Assembly (NCBI RefSeq): GCF_003063505.1
Contig: NZ_NERW01000001.1
Location: 736,501 to 800,500 of the forward strand
Length of the DNA stretch: 64,000 bases
Reading direction: 5' to 3'
Origin: Limnohabitans sp. T6-20
GTDB taxonomy: Bacteria; Pseudomonadota; Gammaproteobacteria; Burkholderiales; Burkholderiaceae_C
This document shows positions 16,648 through 23,462 of the stretch, in pieces. A program made the translations under genes and the position numbers. The notes under the pieces are model-generated. The model was not told the origin of the DNA, did not search any database, and saw only the letters and a list, made by a program, of their open reading frames with translations. How positions within the stretch are numbered: the stretch's first letter is position 1; every line of letters starts with the position of its first letter.

Positions 16648-17621
16648 GCTGTGCCCTCGTTGGCAAAGGCGGCTTGGGCCACTTGCAACAACTGGCCGCG
16701 CAGCCACTGGTGGGCGCTGTCATGTTGCACTCGCCGATGCCAAAGGGCTTCGACGTGGACCGGCGGTACAGCAAGGGGCAAGTCGCGCAGTACCAATTGG
16801 TCTGTCATGCCCGTGGTGGGTACAAAGTGGCGCGGCAGCACGGTGAGCAGGTCCGAGCTGACGACCACCTGCCCGGCGGTGAAAAACTGGTTCACGGTCA
16901 GCACGATGCGCCGTTGCCTGCCGATCGAGGCCAGTGCTTCGTCCACAAAGCCATAAGGACGCCCTGAAAAACTCACCAGCAGGTGCCGGGCGGCGCAGTA
17001 AGCGTCCAGCGTCAGGGGCTGGTCGGCCAGCGGGTGGCCTTGTCGCATCACGCAGACATATTCACCGGCGTACAGGCGCTGGTGCTCAAAGGCCACGGCT
17101 TCGCCCGCTTGGGCGCGACCGGTCAGGTCGGTCAGCACCGCCGGAAAGTAGCCCAGCGCCATGTCGGCCGCGCCGTCGCTTAGCAGCTGGCGGGGGTCGC
17201 GTGTGGTCAACGGCACCACCCGCAGCGACACGCCGGGGGCTTGGGTTTCGAGTTGCCGGGCCAGCCCGCCCATCAGTTCGGCGGCGGTGGCATCGGCCAT
17301 GGCCAGCACGAAGGTGCTGGTCGCTTCGTGCGGCACGAATGGGCTGGGCACGATGGCCTCTTGCAACTGGCGCAGCGCTTCGCGCACGCTGGGCCACAGT
17401 GCCAGCGCGCGCGGGGTGGGCTCAATGCCGTGGCCGTGGCGTCGGACCAGTTCGTCGTCCAAGGCATCGCGCAAACGGCGCAAAGCATTGCTCACGGCGG
17501 GTTGGGTGAGCGACAGGTTGTGGGCGGCCCGGGTCAGGCTGCGCTCGGCCATGACTTCGTCAAAAACCCGAAGCAGGTTCAAGTCGAGGGTGCGAAAAGA
17601 GGCAGGGATGGAGGGATTCAT
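16644..17621 (-). CDS. LysR-family transcriptional regulator
   Basis: This 325-residue regulator has the N-terminal winged helix (DLNLLRVFDEVMAERSLTRA, NLSLTQPAVSNALRRLRDAL) and a C-terminal periplasmic-binding-like effector domain. The NodD/NahR-like style (LSFSGRPYGFVDEAL-type effector region) suggests the branch that responds to small acids or aromatics. It is coupled to the phosphoesterase gene downstream. The upstream region to 17700 is AT-rich and would hold its promoter. Confidence 0.9.
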   Translation of the reverse strand: MNPSIPASFRTLDLNLLRVFDEVMAERSLTRAAHNLSLTQPAVSNALRRLRDALDDELVRRHGHGIEPTPRALALWPSVREALRQLQEAIVPSPFVPHEATSTFVLAMADATAAELMGGLARQLETQAPGVSLRVVPLTTRDPRQLLSDGAADMALGYFPAVLTDLTGRAQAGEAVAFEHQRLYAGEYVCVMRQGHPLADQPLTLDAYCAARHLLVSFSGRPYGFVDEALASIGRQRRIVLTVNQFFTAGQVVVSSDLLTVLPRHFVPTTGMTDQLVLRDLPLAVPPVHVEALWHRRVQHDSAHQWLRGQLLQVAQAAFANEGTA

Positions 17622-17767
17622 TCAAACAGCCGATATGTATCACCATTGTGAATGATAAACATCATGAATATAAAGTTGAATAGCATCAGTGAAAACCCTA
17701 TGATTGCGACATGGTTTTGATGATTTGGGTTGCCAAAGCATACAAAATCAATTCAAGGGAACACAAA

Positions 17768-18238
17768 ATGAACACCGCTACCAAATCCATTCTGGGGCAG
17801 ATGCCCTCCGACGCTGCTTCGGCAGCAGCCTCAGCCACGTCCACCAAAACGTTGGCCTCCCTCATGCTGGCCGCAGGTGTGGCTGCGCTGGTGGTTGTCA
17901 CCGACCAAATGATCGACAGCTGGGCGGAGTCCCATGTGGTGGCCGCCTGGCTGGCCTTGTGGGCCGTGGCCGCTGTGGCCATTGGCGTGCTGCGCGGCGT
18001 GACCCGTGCATTGGCTCAAAACCTGATGGGCGGCCTGGACGCCTGGTCTGCCCACGTGGCGCGCCGCCGTGCCGACGAACGTCTTTGGGCCATGGCCCAA
18101 ACCGACAGCCGCTTGATGGGCGAATTGCAAACCGCCATGGACCGCGCCGGTAACGACGCACAGCCAGCGAATGACATCACCACACTGATGACCCGCCGCA
18201 CCGCTCGCATGCTGCAAAGCCGCATGTACTACATCTGA
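17768..18238 (+). CDS. Small membrane protein of unknown function
   Basis: The product has 156 residues. A polar, Ala/Ser-rich N terminus is followed by two hydrophobic segments (LASLMLAAGVAALVVVTDQM and VVAAWLALWAVAAVAIGVLR) and then a charged helical C terminus (VARRRADERLWAMAQTDSRL). I do not recognise a named domain. ATG 17768 is chosen because AAGGGA lies upstream; the frame also opens at 17711. A rho-independent terminator follows, so it is a single-gene unit. Confidence 0.7.
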   Translation: MNTATKSILGQMPSDAASAAASATSTKTLASLMLAAGVAALVVVTDQMIDSWAESHVVAAWLALWAVAAVAIGVLRGVTRALAQNLMGGLDAWSAHVARRRADERLWAMAQTDSRLMGELQTAMDRAGNDAQPANDITTLMTRRTARMLQSRMYYI

Positions 18239-18276
18239 TCCATCGCGTTGGTTGGGGCCTCGTGCCTTTGAACCAC

Positions 18277-18302
18277 AAGGCCTCCTTCGGGAGGCCTTTT
18301 GC
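18277..18302 (+). terminator. Rho-independent terminator
   Basis: A nine-base stem AAGGCCTCC/GGAGGCCTT (18277-18285 and 18290-18298) with a TTCG tetraloop is followed by TTTTGCGTTTT. It ends the small membrane protein transcript and may also serve the convergent EamA gene. Confidence 0.88.
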
Positions 18303-18317
18303 GTTTTGGCGCCAAGT

Positions 18318-19232
18318 TCAGGCTAGCGCACTTGGCTTTGTTGAACGTGAAGCCAGGTAAATGCCCGGCAAAATCAGCAGGGCGCCCATGACATGGTGCC
18401 AGCCCAAAGACTCACCCAAAATCAGCCAAGCCGTCAAACCGCCATAAAGCGGCCCCATGTAAAGGCTGGCCGCTACCCGACTGGCCCCCAACACCTTCTG
18501 GCAAAAGCCATAAGCCCAGTATGCGCCAATGCCGGGCAATAAGGCCGCACTCAGTACCAGCCAGGTGGCGTGCAGGCTCCAGTGCGGGGTGTTGGTTTGC
18601 AAGCATTCCCATGTTGCAAACGGCAAGAGCACCAGCACCCCGCCCATGCAAATAGCCGCCAGCCGAGCGGTGGCGCTCAAGGGGCTGGCCCATTTCTTTT
18701 GCAGCAAGGCATACCCGGCCCAGGACATCATGGCCAGCACAATCCAGCCGTCACCTGTCACCCATTGCACTTGGTTCAGCGAGGCCCATTGCCCCTTGAC
18801 CACCACATGGAATACGCCCGACAAAGCGATGACCACCCCCAAAGCTTGGCGTGCGGAAAACCGCTCGCCCAGCCAAAGCACAGCACCCAGCGCGATCAGC
18901 ACCGGTGAAGCGGCGTAGATCAGTGCAATGTTCATGGCGGTGGTGGTCTGCGCGCCCTGGTAGACCCAGGCACCACAAACCAGCATGCCCAATGCGCCCA
19001 GCACCAGGTATTGCCAAGCCGCTTTCATGAGGCCATGGCGCGCATGCCAAAGCTCTGTGCGTGCAATCCAGGTCAAGATGAAACCCGCCAAAGCCCAACG
19101 GCCCAGCGCCAACATGTGCGGCGAAATCACCCCGGGCGCGGTGCGCGCCACGATGTAATTGACAGACCACAGTGCCGGGGTGATCCAGAGCAGCCAAAGC
19201 GCCAAGCGTTCGCGGGATTCGGGGGTCTTCAA
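18318..19232 (-). CDS. EamA/DMT-superfamily transporter
   Basis: This 304-residue inner-membrane protein has two EamA halves. Typical segments are LWLLWITPALWSVNYIVART, MNIALIYAASPVLIALGAVL and the C-terminal LIILGESLGWHHVMGALLIL-like end (sequence LILGESLGWHHVMGALLIL). It has the usual ten-helix length. The substrate is unknown. It is downstream of the caspase-island operon on the same strand, 47 bp after its last gene, so readthrough is possible but functional linkage is not implied. Confidence 0.88.
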   Translation of the reverse strand: MKTPESRERLALWLLWITPALWSVNYIVARTAPGVISPHMLALGRWALAGFILTWIARTELWHARHGLMKAAWQYLVLGALGMLVCGAWVYQGAQTTTAMNIALIYAASPVLIALGAVLWLGERFSARQALGVVIALSGVFHVVVKGQWASLNQVQWVTGDGWIVLAMMSWAGYALLQKKWASPLSATARLAAICMGGVLVLLPFATWECLQTNTPHWSLHATWLVLSAALLPGIGAYWAYGFCQKVLGASRVAASLYMGPLYGGLTAWLILGESLGWHHVMGALLILPGIYLASRSTKPSALA

Positions 19233-19279
19233 AATGGCAGTTGCACTGGATGCATCTCAAGAAAACCGATGTGTGCGCG

Positions 19280-19741
19280 TTAGTTGATCTCTAGATCAAG
19301 AGACTTGATGCCTTGACGCCCCTGAATGTCTTCAACGCTCAGCAGCAAGCGATGGTTGCCTTTGGGCAAGCTGGCCTCTTTGACGTTGATACCTTCGGCA
19401 GTGACTTTGGCCGCACTGATGAGGCGCTGGGTGATGTCGATGCGCAGACGGCCATACAAAACCTTGAAGCTCTCGGGGCGCACCGGGCTGGAGGTGGATG
19501 GCACGAACAACAGCTGGATGGCTGTTGGCGATGGGATGGGTGAATCGAGTCGTGGATGCACGAGCTCGATTTGTGGTGCACCCGGTACGGCGACAGCTTT
19601 TGTTATCAAAGGTTCTGCTGCAGTCAGGGAGGCTCGCATTTCTTGGGCTGAGACCAGTTCAAACGCGCAGATGTGGGGCACCCAAGCACACAGGCCCATG
19701 GCCAGCAGCGGCACTCTGAGCCAGGCGATGGTGCGCATCAT
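19280..19741 (-). CDS. Exported Ig-like-fold protein, caspase-island operon (last gene)
   Basis: The product has 153 residues with a signal peptide (LLAMGLCAWVPHICA). The mature part is beta-rich, with segments IQLLFVPSTSSPVRPESFKV and GNHRLLLSVEDIQGRQG. It is clearly paralogous to the first gene of the same operon (22896-23330): the two share an order of motifs, namely an FxMLF/IQLLF strand, a PES/PSSIKF turn, a (P)KGNH/PAGTH turn and an S-V-x-D-x-x-G-R terminal strand. I recognise no named domain. Its ATG overlaps the OmpA-like stop by four bases. Confidence 0.75.
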   Translation of the reverse strand: MMRTIAWLRVPLLAMGLCAWVPHICAFELVSAQEMRASLTAAEPLITKAVAVPGAPQIELVHPRLDSPIPSPTAIQLLFVPSTSSPVRPESFKVLYGRLRIDITQRLISAAKVTAEGINVKEASLPKGNHRLLLSVEDIQGRQGIKSLDLEIN

Positions 19742-20229
19742 GGGACCAAGCTGATCCGAACGCGCCTGTTTTCGCTGGCCATTGGTTTTTCAGGCACGAG
19801 CAGTTCACTCGCCCCTTTGCCTTCGGATTGCAAGCGGTCCGCATTCACGTTTTGACTGGTCAAATAAGCTTGAACTGCAGAGGCCCTGCGTGAGGACAGT
19901 TCTTGGTTGTACTCGGGCTTGCCTTTGGCATCGGTGTGCCCTTCGACCTTGAATTTCAGGTTCGACAGGCGCTCGCTGTTCATGGCTTGTGCTAGGTTGT
20001 CGAGCAAGGGTTTGCTATTGGCTTGCAGGCGGGCCGAGTCGAAATCAAAGTTGATGGACAGGTCCACGTTGACGGGTTTAGGCACCAGGTTGCGCAGGCT
20101 GCGAGTTGTGGGTGGTGCAGGCGGTGTGAGCTTTTCGATCAGGTCTTCTTTGGAGGCTTGTTGCACCAATTGTGCCGATGCAGACACAACGTACAAGATG
20201 AACGCCAATGCGAGTGTCAGCTGTTTCAT
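19738..20229 (-). CDS. OmpA-like peptidoglycan-binding protein
   Basis: The product has 163 residues, with a signal peptide (LTLALAFILYVVSASA) and then an OmpA C-terminal domain. Visible motifs are INFDFDSARL, FKVEGHTDAKGKPEYNQELS with SRRASAVQAYL, and the final NRRVRISLVP. Such domains bind diaminopimelate in peptidoglycan and anchor envelope complexes. There is no lipobox Cys at the cleavage site, so the protein is probably soluble in the periplasm. It overlaps both neighbours by four bases, which ties it to the caspase. Confidence 0.88.
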   Translation of the reverse strand: MKQLTLALAFILYVVSASAQLVQQASKEDLIEKLTPPAPPTTRSLRNLVPKPVNVDLSINFDFDSARLQANSKPLLDNLAQAMNSERLSNLKFKVEGHTDAKGKPEYNQELSSRRASAVQAYLTSQNVNADRLQSEGKGASELLVPEKPMASENRRVRISLVP

Positions 20230-22040
20230 AGAACTTCTTTCAAGGTCAGCAGTTTGGCGCCAAAGCGCTCGGAACCTTCACCGTCTTTGTTGTGAACGAG
20301 AAAATTGATCAAGGCTGCACGGCCACCGATTTCATTGAGCGCAAAGGTGAACGGGTTGGTGGCGCTGGGTTCGGTCATGGCCAAGCGGTCTATTTGTCGC
20401 GGACTGGAAGCCACCATCACCAACAGGTGGTCCGTGCCGGGAGGCCCAGCCGCTTCAAGTTGCCAGTCTGGTCGGGGCAGCTTGCGGGTTTGGCCTGCTT
20501 TGATGCGGTTGTCCTTGTCCAGTCCATTGGGGTAGAGCACATAGAAACTTTTGCGGTCACTGCCCAGCAAGACAAGATAGATGTACCCATCGTGACTGGA
20601 TTTGATGCTCAGGTCTAAAGCATCTTTGCCAATCTTCAGGACAGGCTTGCTCAATTTCACATCCAGCACCATGCGTGGATCGCGTTGCTGCTCAATGTCG
20701 GTCAAGGTGGCCACCGATGCCAGCATGGGTTCGGGCACTGGGGCTGCAGGCGCGGGCGATGCCGTTGCCATGGCTTGTACAGGTGCCTCGGCAGGTGCTT
20801 GCGCTGGGCGCTGGGCCGCAGACGGTGGTTTGTTTGGTCGTTGTGTTGCCGATTCGGCAGGTGCAGCAACAGGCACCGCAACGGATGCAGTGCTAGTTGG
20901 GGCTGTAACAGGTGCCGTTGCAATGGCCGGCGGGGTCACCGGTGCGGCTGCTGCTGGTTGGGACGCAGCCGGTGGGCGTGATGGTGTCGGTGTGGTGGGC
21001 GCCACATGGGTTGATGCCGTGTTCTGGGTCATCGTCACGCTGGCCGGTGGTTTGGATGGCGCAGGTGTCGTTGCCATCGCGGGTGGTGCTACCGATGGGG
21101 TGCTTGGGGCCGTCGCCACCACTTGTACAGGACGCTGCTGTGCAACAGGGATCAAATTGCGATTGCCTGAAACCGAAACATGGTGTGGCGTCAGGTCTTT
21201 CACACCTTTGAGCCGTTGGTCAATGACGGCTTGGGCGCATTGTTGAATTTCTGCGAGCGATACAGCGCCAGAGCCATCCGTGTCAGCTGCCTTCCCCAAT
21301 AAGCAGTCACGGATACCTTGTGTGGCCAGCCCACCCTTGCCAGGCTCGTCAAAACTCACTTCATCGGGGCGTGATGAGGTGATTTGGACCACGTTTTCCT
21401 GCAAGGCACCCAAACGCGTTGTTTCTCCCAACAGGCTGCGTGTTTTGAGGTTGGAGGGTTGGCTGCAAGCATCGGCGGCACCGCTGGCCTTGAAGGTGAA
21501 TTTGGGTTTGAACTCGATCCCGCCAATAGATCGCGTCGCAGCCTTGTTCGATGCAACGCCGCCTGAGTGACAGGCATCGATCATGGTGATCACCTTGTCT
21601 GCGCCAGCGGTGACTTTTTGAGTGGCTTGTGCCAGCTCTGCGTTGGTGATGGCCTGGCCATCGTGCGTTAGAAGCCCCTCAACGCATCCATTGACCGATG
21701 GATCCCAATAGCGTGTGCCATGTCCGGAAAAGTAGATGAAACTGCGACCGCCCTCTCGGGTGCGTTCGCCCAGCTGCCGGATTTCCTTGAGGATATTTTC
21801 TTTGGTGGCGTCCTGGTCACGGACCAAGCGAATTTGGTTTGCAGGAATCCCCATGGCCATGGCAATCCGTTTGGCACTTTCGACGTCATGGGGCACGCCC
21901 TCCAGTGTCGCTGCGCCGGTGCTGGCACCATATTGGCTCAGTCCGATGACTAAGGCGGATCGCAAGGCTGGCGTTTGCGACTGTGCTGGCCAAGCCATGA
22001 CGAGTGCAAGGGCCAAGAGGATCGAGGCATTTTTTTTCAT
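20226..22040 (-). CDS. Exported caspase-family (C14) protease with EF-hand loop and DUF4384-like domain
   Basis: The product has 604 residues. A signal peptide (residues 1-22, ending QSQ) is followed by a caspase p20-like domain with His107 (YFSGHGTRYW) and Cys157 (MIDACHSGG). A 12-residue EF-hand-type loop DTDGSGAVSLAE lies at 253-264. A long Pro/Ala/Thr-rich linker (about 305-440) precedes a C-terminal domain resembling DUF4384 (DGYIYLVLLGSDRKSFYVLY). Bacterial metacaspase-like enzymes cleave after basic residues and are often calcium-activated; the EF-hand fits that. The export signal places it in the periplasm. It overlaps the OmpA-like gene. The start ATG at 22040 gives the signal peptide directly. 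Confidence 0.88.
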   Translation of the reverse strand: MKKNASILLALALVMAWPAQSQTPALRSALVIGLSQYGASTGAATLEGVPHDVESAKRIAMAMGIPANQIRLVRDQDATKENILKEIRQLGERTREGGRSFIYFSGHGTRYWDPSVNGCVEGLLTHDGQAITNAELAQATQKVTAGADKVITMIDACHSGGVASNKAATRSIGGIEFKPKFTFKASGAADACSQPSNLKTRSLLGETTRLGALQENVVQITSSRPDEVSFDEPGKGGLATQGIRDCLLGKAADTDGSGAVSLAEIQQCAQAVIDQRLKGVKDLTPHHVSVSGNRNLIPVAQQRPVQVVATAPSTPSVAPPAMATTPAPSKPPASVTMTQNTASTHVAPTTPTPSRPPAASQPAAAAPVTPPAIATAPVTAPTSTASVAVPVAAPAESATQRPNKPPSAAQRPAQAPAEAPVQAMATASPAPAAPVPEPMLASVATLTDIEQQRDPRMVLDVKLSKPVLKIGKDALDLSIKSSHDGYIYLVLLGSDRKSFYVLYPNGLDKDNRIKAGQTRKLPRPDWQLEAAGPPGTDHLLVMVASSPRQIDRLAMTEPSATNPFTFALNEIGGRAALINFLVHNKDGEGSERFGAKLLTLKEVL

Positions 22041-22068
22041 GCGAAAACCATTCAGAAATGAAAGTGGC

Positions 22069-22899
22069 TCAATTGCCCGTGAAAGCCTTGAGTCCGGAAT
22101 AAAGCGCTACGCTGGCAGAGACCAAAGGTGCGGTGGCTGTGATCAGGCTCTGCACTTGATTGGAAATTTCGGTGATTTTGAACTGCCCTTTTTCATCGCG
22201 TGCGAGCAAAATCCGCAGACTGATTTTGTTGCGTTGTTGCTGTTGCCAGCGGATGATCAGGCGATGGACCAAGTACCCCGTGAAAAATGCCAGTCCGATG
22301 GCTGCGGTGTATTCCAGGGTTTCGCGCCAATCCCTCGGGTTGTCCGGCCACAGGGGCACTGCATCGATTCGCGCCGTGATGGCCAGCATCAGGCCCACAG
22401 ACAAAGCCGCAACCACTGTGGCTGTCATCAGGTGGACGAGCCATCCCAAGCCACTGCGGCGTGCACAAAGATACCCTGTCAATGCAGGCAGGGTAATCGT
22501 TAGCATCCTCAAAAACAAAGGCGCTGCGTCATAGACAAAAAGCAACATCCAGTGGCACAGACCGATGCTGCTGACGGTCAACAGGACCGTGCTGCAGAGC
22601 ATCAGCCATGATTGATCCGGTGTGGCCATGGGTGCCAATGAAGACTGTTTTTGCAGTGTATCGTGCGTTTGCGCATAACTTTGCGCCACGGTTTGAATGT
22701 CCTGCGACTGCAGTTGCGCCAATGCCTGTGCTTGCTGCTGCGTCAACACTTTCAGTTGTTCGATTTCATCTGCCAGCGTTTGCACCCTGAGGGCCAGGGG
22801 CTTGAACAGCACCAAATCCCGGGTGCAGTGGCTGCACACCGATGCTTGGACAGGAACATCGCTCCAGCAATAGGGGCAGTTGAAGCTGGCGTGGCTCAC
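22069..22899 (-). CDS. Zinc-ribbon membrane protein of caspase-island operon
   Basis: The product has 276 residues. The N terminus holds a zinc-ribbon (CPYCWSDVPVQASVCSHC). A glutamine-rich coiled coil follows (about residues 35-75, EIEQLKVLTQQQAQALAQLQ) and then about four hydrophobic segments (for example WLMLCSTVLLTVSSIGLCHW and TATVVAALSVGLMLAI). A C-terminal region ends with a weakly hydrophobic stretch. There is no signal peptide; the zinc ribbon is expected in the cytoplasm. Function is unknown. It may connect a cytoplasmic signal with the exported partners. Its ATG overlaps the preceding gene by four bases (ATGA). Confidence 0.75.
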   Translation of the reverse strand: MSHASFNCPYCWSDVPVQASVCSHCTRDLVLFKPLALRVQTLADEIEQLKVLTQQQAQALAQLQSQDIQTVAQSYAQTHDTLQKQSSLAPMATPDQSWLMLCSTVLLTVSSIGLCHWMLLFVYDAAPLFLRMLTITLPALTGYLCARRSGLGWLVHLMTATVVAALSVGLMLAITARIDAVPLWPDNPRDWRETLEYTAAIGLAFFTGYLVHRLIIRWQQQQRNKISLRILLARDEKGQFKITEISNQVQSLITATAPLVSASVALYSGLKAFTGN

Positions 22900-23330
22900 T
22901 TGGCGCTCAAATGGATGATGGTGTTGCCTTCACGGCCTTCGCTGTCGCGCACGGAAACGCGTATCGGGTGAGTTCCGGCTGGCACGCTTGCCTGGGGCAA
23001 TTCAAGCTGGTTCCCGTTCAAGCCTGTTTTGAATCGAGCCGTCAGGTCGACGATGGGTTGCTTTAAGTATTCAAATTTGATGCTGGAGGGGTCTATTTTG
23101 GCGCCACCACGGGGTTCAAACAGCATTTTGAACGCGAAAGATTTGGCAGGCACTTCCGCTGGAGACAGCAAGCTGATGCCTGGGCCGCGCGTGATGGCAC
23201 GCGTGGCGGGCACTTGCAGATTGGGAGCCTGCGCCTCGGCTTCGGTGATCAATTTGGTTTGGGCGATAGCACCCCAGGGCAAAAGTGTCAGTGCCAAGGC
23301 CATGATCGGGGTCGAAAAAAAGGAGCGCAT
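22896..23330 (-). CDS. Exported Ig-like-fold protein, first gene of caspase-island operon
   Basis: The product has about 144 residues, with a signal peptide (FFSTPIMALALTLLPWGAIA). The mature part has beta-strand segments FAFKMLFEPRGGAKIDPSSI and VPAGTHPIRVSVRDSEGREG. It is paralogous to the last gene of the operon. The end (IRVSVRDSEGREGNTIIHLS) resembles Ig-like adhesion or enzyme accessory domains. ATG 23330 is chosen because an upstream alternative is only a TTG. It begins the leftward operon, divergent from the second caspase gene. Confidence 0.72.
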   Translation of the reverse strand: MRSFFSTPIMALALTLLPWGAIAQTKLITEAEAQAPNLQVPATRAITRGPGISLLSPAEVPAKSFAFKMLFEPRGGAKIDPSSIKFEYLKQPIVDLTARFKTGLNGNQLELPQASVPAGTHPIRVSVRDSEGREGNTIIHLSAK

Positions 23331-23462
23331 GTTGGGTGTTTCCCGCAATGGTGTGGTGTATACCGGATTATCAGTGTAACAATTGGAACAATTCTCAGTT
23401 TGACAGGGCCATGCCTACCGTTGCAGGCCGATGCACTCAGAGAGATTCCAGGAATATCCATC

